NCBI GenBank assembly: GCA_963707575.1
Contig: OY970171.1
Location: 2,790,001-2,854,000 of the forward strand
Origin: Gaiellasilicea sp963707575
GTDB taxonomy: Bacteria; Actinomycetota; Thermoleophilia; Gaiellales; Gaiellaceae
Length of the DNA stretch: 64,000 nucleotides
Direction of reading: 5' to 3'
Shown here: positions 57,583 to 64,000 of the stretch, piece by piece
Position numbering within the stretch: the first letter of the stretch is position 1
How the letters are laid out: each line of letters begins with the position of its first letter
Notes under the pieces: model-generated
The model's database searches: none
What the model saw: the letters and a program-made list of their open reading frames with translations, nothing else
What the model was told of the DNA's origin: nothing
Position numbers and translations under genes: made by a program

Positions 57583-58598
57583 TGGTCCGCGTCCTCATAG
57601 CCGGCCTGATCGCGATGGTGATCTCGATCGTGATCGGGCCGAAGTTCATCGAGTTCCTGCGCCGGAACGAGCTGGGCCAGCCGATCCGGGAGGAGGGGCC
57701 CGCCGGTCACGTCGTGAAGCAGGGGACACCGGTGATGGGAGGGCTCCTGATCCTGCTCTGCGCGCTGCTGCCGTTTCTCGCGCTCTCGCAGTACACGCTG
57801 CCGGCGCTCACCGTCCTCTTCCTCACCGTCTCCTGCGGCGCGATCGGCTTCCTCGACGACTTCGTCAAGCTGCGTCATCGACGCTCGCTCGGGCTGAAGG
57901 GACGCTGGAAGCTACTGCTCCTGCTCGGGATCACCATCGTCGTCAGCATCGCGGTGGAGTCGCAGTCGCGGATCGGCACGTCGATCTACATCCCGATCGC
58001 CGATGTCGACGTGCCGCTCTCGTACGCCTTCTATCCCTTCCTCTTCTTCGTGATCGCCGGCGCTGCGAACGGCGTCAACCTGACCGACGGGATCGACGGG
58101 CTCGCCGCGGGGACGGGGATCATCGCGCTGCTCACGTTCCTCGCCATCAACGTGATCGGCTACATCCGCTCCGGGCCTCCCACCGACCGCTCCGAGTTCC
58201 AGCTCGACCTCGCCATCCTCGCGGCGGCTCTGATGGGAGGCGTGATCGGGTTCCTCTGGTACAACGCGTTCCCGGCCGAGGTCTTCATGGGCGACACCGG
58301 CTCGATGGCGATCGGCGGTGCGCTGGCCGGCTTCGCGATCGTGACCGGCACCGAGGCGCTCCTGATCCTGATCGGCGGCGTCTTCGTCGTGGAGGCGCTC
58401 TCGGTGATGATCCAGGTGCTCTCGTTCAAGTACACCGGCAAGCGAGTCTTCCTGATCGCGCCGCTCCATCACCACTTCGAGATGAAGGCCTGGTCGGAGA
58501 CGAAGATCATGGTGCGCTTCTGGATCGTCGGCGCGATCCTCGCCGCGTGCGGCTTCGTCCTCTACTACCGCTACTACCTCCAGTTCTCACTCCAGTGA
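57582..58598 (+). CDS. mraY: phospho-MurNAc-pentapeptide translocase MraY
   Basis: A 338-residue, ten-helix enzyme that makes lipid I. Motifs: KQGTPVMGGLLIL, FLDDFVKLRHRRSLGL, NLTDGIDGLAAG, FMGDTGSMAIGG and APLHHHFEMKAWSETKIM. GTG start overlaps the murF stop by one base; the stop overlaps the murD GTG. Confidence 0.95.
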   Translation: MVRVLIAGLIAMVISIVIGPKFIEFLRRNELGQPIREEGPAGHVVKQGTPVMGGLLILLCALLPFLALSQYTLPALTVLFLTVSCGAIGFLDDFVKLRHRRSLGLKGRWKLLLLLGITIVVSIAVESQSRIGTSIYIPIADVDVPLSYAFYPFLFFVIAGAANGVNLTDGIDGLAAGTGIIALLTFLAINVIGYIRSGPPTDRSEFQLDLAILAAALMGGVIGFLWYNAFPAEVFMGDTGSMAIGGALAGFAIVTGTEALLILIGGVFVVEALSVMIQVLSFKYTGKRVFLIAPLHHHFEMKAWSETKIMVRFWIVGAILAACGFVLYYRYYLQFSLQ

Positions 58599-59791
58599 CG
58601 CCGCCCGAGCTCCCGGCACGCGCGCTCGTCCTCGGGCTCGCGCGCTCGGGCGAGGCGGCGCGCGCGGCTCTCGAGGCGCAGGGCACGGAGGTGGTCGTTG
58701 CCGACCGCACGCTCGGCAACGACGGCGACCTGACGCTCCTGGACGGCGTCGAGCTGCTCGTGAAGAGCCCGGGCGTACCCGGCGACGAGCCGCTGCCCGC
58801 CGAGGCGCACAAGCGCGGGATTCCGGTCTGGAGCGAGATCGAGCTCGGCTCGCGGCTGTTGCCGAACCGGCTCGTCGCCGTGACCGGGACGAACGGCAAG
58901 ACGACGACGAGCGAGCTGCTGGGGCACATGCTGGGCGCGCCGGTCGCCGGCAACGTCGGTCGCGCGCTCACGGAGCTCGTCGGGCAGATCGACGCGGTGA
59001 CGCCTGTGGTCTGCGAGGTCTCCAGCTTCCAGCTCGAGGACGTGCACGAGTTCGCTCCCGTCGTCGCGATCCTCCTCAATCTCGAGCCGGACCACCTCGA
59101 CCGCCACGGAACGTTCGAGGCCTACCGCGACGCGAAGCTCCGTGTCTTCGAGCGCGCCGGGACGGCGGTGGTGCCGCGCGGGTTCGGTGCGATCCCGGGC
59201 AGCGCGCACCGGATCGAGTTTGCCGCGGACGACCCGCTGCCCGAGGAGCCGCTCATCCCGGGTGCGCACAACCGCGAGAACGCCGCCGCGGCGACGGCGG
59301 CCGCACGCGCGCTCGGCCTCGACGAAGAGGCGATCGGGGAGGGGCTGAGCACGTTCCCGGGTGTCGCGCACCGGCTCGAGCCCGTCGGACGGATTGGCGG
59401 TGTCCGCTTCGTCAACGACTCGAAGGCGACGAACACGGCGGCGACCCGGCGTGCCCTCGCCACCTTCGACGACCCCCTGCACGTGATCCTCGGAGGCTCG
59501 CTCAAGGGAGAGCGGTTCGACGAGCTCGCACGGGCGGTCGCGGAGGCGAACGTCGTGAGCGCGTATCTGATCGGCGAGGCCGCCGAGCCGCTCGCGGTCG
59601 ACCTCGGCTACGCCGGCGTCCCGTTCCTGCTCGCCACCACCCTCGCGCGCGCCGTCGCGGAGGCGGCGAGCGTGGCCCGGCCCGGCGAGATCGTGCTCCT
59701 CTCGCCGGCCTGTGCGAGCTACGACCAGTTCCGCGACTTCGAGCAGCGCGGAGAGGAGTTCAGGAGGCTGGTAGAGAACCTCGGAGGATGA
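58595..59791 (+). CDS. murD: UDP-MurNAc-L-Ala-D-Glu ligase MurD
   Basis: A 398-residue ligase. VTGTNGKTTTSELLGHML, LLNLEPDHLDRHGTFEAY, HNRENAAAATAAARA and FVNDSKATNTAATRRAL. It is a little shorter than E. coli MurD. GTG start overlaps the mraY stop; the stop overlaps the ftsW start. Confidence 0.94.
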   Translation: MTPPELPARALVLGLARSGEAARAALEAQGTEVVVADRTLGNDGDLTLLDGVELLVKSPGVPGDEPLPAEAHKRGIPVWSEIELGSRLLPNRLVAVTGTNGKTTTSELLGHMLGAPVAGNVGRALTELVGQIDAVTPVVCEVSSFQLEDVHEFAPVVAILLNLEPDHLDRHGTFEAYRDAKLRVFERAGTAVVPRGFGAIPGSAHRIEFAADDPLPEEPLIPGAHNRENAAAATAAARALGLDEEAIGEGLSTFPGVAHRLEPVGRIGGVRFVNDSKATNTAATRRALATFDDPLHVILGGSLKGERFDELARAVAEANVVSAYLIGEAAEPLAVDLGYAGVPFLLATTLARAVAEAASVARPGEIVLLSPACASYDQFRDFEQRGEEFRRLVENLGG

Positions 59792-61026
59792 ATCGGGGCC
59801 AGCTCGAACAGCGCCTGCTCGTCCTCGTGACGCTCGGGCTCGTCGCCTTCGGGCTCGTGATGGTCTACAGCGCCACGTCGGCGTCCGCCGCGATCGGCGA
59901 CGGCGATCCGATGACCTATCTGAAGAAGCACGCCGTCTACGCCGTGCTCGGCGTCGGGCTGATGATCGCGGCCTCGCGCTTCGACAACCGCCGTCTGCGG
60001 CTGCTCGCTCCTCCGCTCGTCCTCGGCTCGATCGTCCTCTGCGTCGCCGTGCTGGCCGTCGCGCCCGAGATCAACGGCGCCAAGCGCTGGCTCTACCTCG
60101 GCCCGATCTCCTTCCAGCCGTCGGAGCTCGCGAAGCTGGCGCTGCTCATCTTCGCCGCGGGATATCTCGCCCGCAACGGTGCGCCGCGCACGCTGGGCGA
60201 GCTGTGGCGGCCGGTCGGGCTGCTCACGACCGTGTTCGCGGGCCTGTTCCTGCTCCAGCCCGACCTCGGGACGACGATCTCGCTGATGCTGATGCTCTCG
60301 GGCATGCTCGTCGTCGCCGGTGTGCCGGCCCGCACGCTCGCTACGGCGGGTGGCCTGGCCGTGACGCTCGGGTTCGTCGCGATCTGGGCCTCGCCGTACC
60401 GCCGCGAGCGCGTCTTCAGCTTCCTCGACCCCTGGGCAGATCCCGAGAACGCCGGCTTCCAGACCGTGCAGGCGACGATCGGGCTGGGCTCCGGCGGGCT
60501 CACCGGCGAGGGTCTCGGGCAGAGCGTGCAGAAGATCAACTACCTGCCCGAGGCGCACACGGACATGATCCTCGCGATCATCGGCGAGGAGCTCGGATTG
60601 ATCGGGACGACCGCAGTGATCGCGGCATTCGCGGCCTTCGCCTTCGCCGGCTTCAACATTGCGCTGCGCTGCCGCGATCCCTTCGGCAAGCTGCTCGCAG
60701 CGGGGATCACCTCGCTCGTCTGCGGCCAGGCGGCCGTGAACCTCGCAGCCGTGCTCGGGATCGCCCCGCTGACGGGAATCCCGCTCCCGTTCGTCTCCTT
60801 CGGCGGCACCAGCCTGCTGGTGCTGCTCGCCGCCGTCGGGATCCTCCTTAACATCGCGGTCGATGAGCGCGCACCCTCCCGAGCTGCCCAATCCAGAGAT
60901 GCGATGTCTGGTCGCGGCGGGCGGCACCGCAGGTCACGTGCTGCCGGCGCTCGCGGTGGCGGAGGCGCTGCGCGAGCGCGGCGTCCACGTGACGTTCGCC
61001 GGGTCGCCGGATCGCGTCGAGGCTGA
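59788..61026 (+). CDS. ftsW: lipid II polymerase / division SEDS protein FtsW
   Basis: A 412-residue SEDS glycosyltransferase with about ten helices. Signatures: VMVYSATSAS, FQPSELAKLALL, LLQPDLGTTISL, NYLPEAHTDMILAIIGEELG and PLPFVSFGGTSLL. The last ~55 residues after LLNIAVDE are Arg/Gly-rich and lie over the start of murG, so the real protein may end earlier or the tail may be an accident of a lost stop. It overlaps murD by 4 bases. Confidence 0.9.
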   Translation: MNRGQLEQRLLVLVTLGLVAFGLVMVYSATSASAAIGDGDPMTYLKKHAVYAVLGVGLMIAASRFDNRRLRLLAPPLVLGSIVLCVAVLAVAPEINGAKRWLYLGPISFQPSELAKLALLIFAAGYLARNGAPRTLGELWRPVGLLTTVFAGLFLLQPDLGTTISLMLMLSGMLVVAGVPARTLATAGGLAVTLGFVAIWASPYRRERVFSFLDPWADPENAGFQTVQATIGLGSGGLTGEGLGQSVQKINYLPEAHTDMILAIIGEELGLIGTTAVIAAFAAFAFAGFNIALRCRDPFGKLLAAGITSLVCGQAAVNLAAVLGIAPLTGIPLPFVSFGGTSLLVLLAAVGILLNIAVDERAPSRAAQSRDAMSGRGGRHRRSRAAGARGGGGAARARRPRDVRRVAGSRRG

Positions 61027-61951
61027 GCTCGTCCCGCAGCACGGCTACGAGTTCGACGCCTTCCGAATCTCCGGCTTCCCGCGCAAGCCCTCGCTCGAGC
61101 TCGCCCGGTCGCTCGGGCGGGCCGCGCTGGCGCCGGCGGCCTGTATCGCGATCCTGCGCCGCCGCAAGCCGCACGTCGTCCTCGGCGGCGGTGGGTACGT
61201 GGCCGGCCCGATGGTGGCGGCGGCGCGCGCGCTGCGGATCCCGGCCGCGCTGACCGAGGCCGATGCGCACCTCGGGCTCGCGAACCGGCTGGCGGCGCCG
61301 TTCGCCCGACGCGTGTTCCTGGCCTACGCGATCCCGGGCCTCGGGCGGCCCAAGTACCGGGTCACCGGCCGGCCCGTGCCGCTGGCCCACCGCGGTGCAA
61401 CGCGTGCGGAAGCCCGCCAGACCTTCGGCCTGCCCGCCGGCGGGCCTGTGATCGCGTTCTTCGGCGCGCTCGCGGGTGCGCGCAGCCTGAATGACTTCGC
61501 CGTTGAGACGTACGGCGCCGCGGGGCCGGCCGTGCTGCACGTCGCGGGCCGGCGCGACTACGAGTCGCTGCGACCACGTGTGCACCGCGAGGACTACGTC
61601 CTGGTTGCGTCGACGGACGACTTCGGCGCCGCACTCGCCTCGCCCGACCTCGCGATCTCGCGCGCCGGCGGCACCGTCTGGGAGCTCGCCGCCGCGGGCA
61701 CGCCGTCGATCCTCGTCCCGTACCCGCACGCGACCGGCGACCACCAGACCCTGAACGGCCGGCACTTCGAGCGCGGCGGCGGCGCAATCGTCGTCCCGGA
61801 GTCGGAGCTCGACCGCGTGCCCGCGCTCGTCGACGAGCTGCTGGCCGACCGGGCGCGCCTCACGACGATGCGAGAGGCGATGCTCGCGCTCTCGCGTCCG
61901 AATGCGGCGGACGAGATCGCTGAGGAGTTGATCTCGCTTGCACGCAGGTGA
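60863..61951 (+). CDS. murG: UDP-GlcNAc:undecaprenyl-PP-MurNAc-pentapeptide transferase MurG
   Basis: A 362-residue GT28 glycosyltransferase that makes lipid II. AAGGTAGHVLPALAVAEAL, VLGGGGYVAGPMVAAA, and C-terminal LAISRAGGTVWELAAAGTPSIL then HQTLNGRHFE. The central loop usually GGSQGA reads FFGALAGARSLND here. The start could be ATG 60863 or ATG 60899 (MRCLVAAGG), the latter matching the family N-terminus. Either lies inside the reading frame of ftsW. It overlaps murC by 14 bases. Confidence 0.93.
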   Translation: MSAHPPELPNPEMRCLVAAGGTAGHVLPALAVAEALRERGVHVTFAGSPDRVEAELVPQHGYEFDAFRISGFPRKPSLELARSLGRAALAPAACIAILRRRKPHVVLGGGGYVAGPMVAAARALRIPAALTEADAHLGLANRLAAPFARRVFLAYAIPGLGRPKYRVTGRPVPLAHRGATRAEARQTFGLPAGGPVIAFFGALAGARSLNDFAVETYGAAGPAVLHVAGRRDYESLRPRVHREDYVLVASTDDFGAALASPDLAISRAGGTVWELAAAGTPSILVPYPHATGDHQTLNGRHFERGGGAIVVPESELDRVPALVDELLADRARLTTMREAMLALSRPNAADEIAEELISLARR

Positions 61952-63140
61952 CGTCGTCGCACGCCCGCCGCAGCCGCTCGCCGGCAGGCGAATCTGGTTC
62001 GTGGGCATCGGCGGCGCCGGCCTCTCCGCGTACGCCTTCCTCGCGCGGGCCTGGGGCGCGGAGGTCGGCGGCTGGGATCGGATCGAGACGCCCTACCTGG
62101 CAACGCTCGACGGGGTCGAGATCGAGGTCGGGGCGGAGCCGGTGCTCCGGGAGGGCTGGGAGACGGTCGTCTCGACGGCGTACGCCGGGCGCGTGCAGGG
62201 GCGATCGCGGGCGGAGTTCCTCGCCGAGCTCGTCTCGTTGCGCCGCTCGATCGTCGTCTCGGGAGCACACGGCAAGACGACGACGAGCGGGATGATCGCG
62301 TTCGTGCTCGCCGAGCTCGGCCACGATCCCGCCTGGCTCGTCGGCGGTGAGCTGCCGCAGCTCGGCGGCAACGCCGGCGCGGGGGAGGGCTGGCTCGTCG
62401 TCGAGGGCGACGAGTCGGACCGGACGGTCGAGGCGCTGCGTCCCGAGATCGCAGTCGTGACGAACATCGAGCTCGACCATCACGCGACCTTCGCCTCCGA
62501 CGCCGAAGTGCGGGAGCTGTTCGACCGCTGGCTCGCGGAGGTGCCCCGAGTGGTGCGCGGCTGGGAGCTCGATCCCGTTGGATTCGAGCTGGCGGTCCCC
62601 GGCGAGCACAACCGCCGCAACGCTGCTGCTGCGCTCGCCGCGCTCGAGCTCGCCGGCGTCGTCCGTAGGGACGCCGAGCCGGTGCTCGCGGGCTTCCGCG
62701 GTGCCGGTCGGCGCTTCGAGCCTGTGGGGGACGCGGGCGGCGTGACCGTCGTCGACGACTACGCACACCACCCCGCCGAGATCGCCGCGACGATCGCCGC
62801 GGCGCGCGAGCGGACCGGCGGCCGCGTCCTCGTCCTCTTCCAGCCACACCTCTACACACGCACGCGACATCTCGCGCACGAGTTCGGACGTGCCCTGTCA
62901 GAGGCCGACGGGGTCTGCGTGACGGAGATCTACCGCGCGCGCGAGCAGCCGCTGCCCGGCGTGAGCGGCAGGCTCGTCGTCGACGCGCTGCGGCCGGGGT
63001 TGCGCGCCGGCTGGGCGCCCGAGGTGGAGCAGGGCGCTGCGCTCGTCGCCCGCTGGGCCCGGCCGGGGGATCTCGTGCTGACGCTCGGCGCCGGTGACGT
63101 CGACCGGGCCGGCCCGTTGATCCTGGACGCCCTCTCGTGA
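61938..63140 (+). CDS. murC: UDP-MurNAc-L-Ala ligase MurC
   Basis: A 400-residue ligase. WFVGIGGAGLSAYAFLARAWG (Rossmann), SGAHGKTTTSGMIAFVL (P-loop), VTNIELDHHATF, VDDYAHHPAEIAATI and LFQPHLYTRTRHL. Length is below the E. coli 491 but usual in this group. The start is TTG 61938, preceded by GAGGAG. Its stop overlaps the murB GTG. Confidence 0.93.
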   Translation: MHAGDVVARPPQPLAGRRIWFVGIGGAGLSAYAFLARAWGAEVGGWDRIETPYLATLDGVEIEVGAEPVLREGWETVVSTAYAGRVQGRSRAEFLAELVSLRRSIVVSGAHGKTTTSGMIAFVLAELGHDPAWLVGGELPQLGGNAGAGEGWLVVEGDESDRTVEALRPEIAVVTNIELDHHATFASDAEVRELFDRWLAEVPRVVRGWELDPVGFELAVPGEHNRRNAAAALAALELAGVVRRDAEPVLAGFRGAGRRFEPVGDAGGVTVVDDYAHHPAEIAATIAAARERTGGRVLVLFQPHLYTRTRHLAHEFGRALSEADGVCVTEIYRAREQPLPGVSGRLVVDALRPGLRAGWAPEVEQGAALVARWARPGDLVLTLGAGDVDRAGPLILDALS

Positions 63141-64000
63141 TCGAGATCGAGGAGGGCGTCCCGCTCTCGAAGCTGACGACGATCGGCACCGGCGGGCCGG
63201 CTCGAGCGTTCGCGCGGCCGCAGAGCCTGGCCGAGCTCGAGCAGGCGCTCGGGTGGGCGGAGGAGCGGGGGATGCCGGTCGCGTCCGTGGGCCTCGGCTC
63301 GAACCTGCTGGCCGCGGACGAGGGCGTCGACGCGCTCGTCCTGCGCCTGTACGGCGGGCTCGCATCGGTGGAGACGAAGGAGAGCACGTTGACGGCGGGT
63401 GGGGGAGCGACGAACGCAGTCTGCCTCCATGCGGCGCGCACCGCCGGGCTCGGTGGGCTCGAGTTCGCGTGCGCGATCCCGGGCACCGCCGGCGGCGGCG
63501 TCTGGATGAACGCGGGCGCCTACGGGAGCGACTGGTCCGAGATCCTCGTCCGAGCCCGCGTGGTCAGCTCCGCCGGCGCGGGCTGGTGGACGCCGGCCGA
63601 GCTCGGGCTCTCCTACCGCCACTCCGATCTCCGCCACGGGCAGGTCGTCGCAGAGGTCGAGTACGGGCTCTCGCCGCGGCCGCCGGAGGAGATCAAGGCG
63701 ACGGTGGCCGACCTGATCGCGCAGCGCAAGGCGACCCAGCCGACGAACAAGCGCACGTTCGGAAGCGTTTTCAAGAACCCGGACCATGAGCTCGGCGCGG
63801 GCCGCATGCTCGAGGTGTGCGGACTGAAGGGGCACCGCATCGGGGGAGCGATCATCTCGCCGGTGCATGCGAACTTCATCGAGAACGCCGGCGACGCGAC
63901 GACGGCCGACGCGCTGGCGCTGATGGCCGAGGCGCGCCGTCGAGCCGCCGAGCAGTTCGGCGTCGACCTGCGCCACGAGGTCGAGCTCCTCGGCCCGATC
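63137..64000 (+). CDS. murB: UDP-N-acetylenolpyruvoylglucosamine reductase MurB, partial
   Basis: The first 288 codons, open at the window end. FAD-linked oxidase: LTTIGTGGPARAF, GLGSNLLAADEG, EFACAIPGTAGGGVWMNAGAYGS, YRHSDLRHG and TFGSVFKNP with the catalytic Ser. It reduces enolpyruvyl-UDP-GlcNAc to UDP-MurNAc. Starts with GTG overlapping the murC stop. The expected total length is about 290-300 residues, so only a few codons are missing. Confidence 0.92.
   Translation, partial: MIEIEEGVPLSKLTTIGTGGPARAFARPQSLAELEQALGWAEERGMPVASVGLGSNLLAADEGVDALVLRLYGGLASVETKESTLTAGGGATNAVCLHAARTAGLGGLEFACAIPGTAGGGVWMNAGAYGSDWSEILVRARVVSSAGAGWWTPAELGLSYRHSDLRHGQVVAEVEYGLSPRPPEEIKATVADLIAQRKATQPTNKRTFGSVFKNPDHELGAGRMLEVCGLKGHRIGGAIISPVHANFIENAGDATTADALALMAEARRRAAEQFGVDLRHEVELLGPI

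Noticed and set aside
1..64000. tRNA, rRNA, CRISPR array, prophage or insertion sequence
   Set aside because: No cloverleaf-like gap sequence, repeat-spacer array, integrase or transposase motif was found. The two hairpin repeat families have no associated transposase here.

Overview
The window is very GC-rich, densely packed chromosomal DNA. It looks like a deep-branching actinobacterium, most likely class Thermoleophilia (Gaiellales or Solirubrobacterales relatives). This assignment is inference. It rests on GC above about 70% at third codon positions, many GTG and TTG starts, a fused PafB-PafC regulator, a tgt-yajC-secDF block, an actinobacterial-style dcw cluster, and a DNPR-type MurE that implies meso-diaminopimelate peptidoglycan. 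I saw no rRNA, tRNA, CRISPR array, insertion sequence or prophage. No gene-free stretch exceeds about 210 bases. The longest are 23732-23938, 13515-13687 and 18673-18830.

Layout: 22-9059 holds signalling and central genes: a membrane hybrid histidine kinase, a GAF-like protein, a thioesterase, a phosphohexomutase, a cyclase/ATPase/TPR regulator and a TIM-barrel protein. 9079-11964 is a small cytochrome c maturation locus (CcmE with a CxxxY haem-binding motif, CcmF, a short CcmI-like protein). 11993-14678 has a proline-repeat mini-ORF, an M23 peptidase, hypoxanthine phosphoribosyltransferase and a nuclease-like protein. 14731-18672 is a tightly overlapped four-gene operon: metallophosphoesterase, cyclic 2,3-diphosphoglycerate synthetase, 2-phosphoglycerate kinase and GlpX. 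It is the strongest candidate for an under-described system in the window. 18831-26619 holds a SufT-like protein, an oxidoreductase, QueG, PafBC, zinc-ribbon proteins and an aldehyde dehydrogenase. 26678-31751 holds thiolase, hydrolase, LysR, 3-hydroxyacyl-CoA dehydrogenase and an antiporter. 31832-34473 is a secreted protein plus an OmpR/histidine-kinase pair, preceded by three 11-bp direct repeats. 34504-41762 holds a UbiA-type transferase, QueA, Tgt, YajC, SecDF and a UbiK-like protein. 41845-51328 holds a second antiporter, UbiB, a kelch protein, a receiver without its acceptor Asp, a frameshifted methyltransferase, an Ogt/ECF-sigma pair, a PfkB kinase and an AlkZ-like protein. 51444-64000 is the dcw cluster from mraZ to murB, which runs off the end.

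Two features recur across the window. First, about twenty genes have a TANNNT -10-like hexamer ending 6-9 bases before the start codon, with no Shine-Dalgarno in between; this suggests widespread leaderless transcription. Second, two families of structured intergenic repeats sit between genes: four copies of a two-hairpin element and two copies of a long inverted element with a GGA-loop hairpin. Both show pairing-preserving variation between copies.
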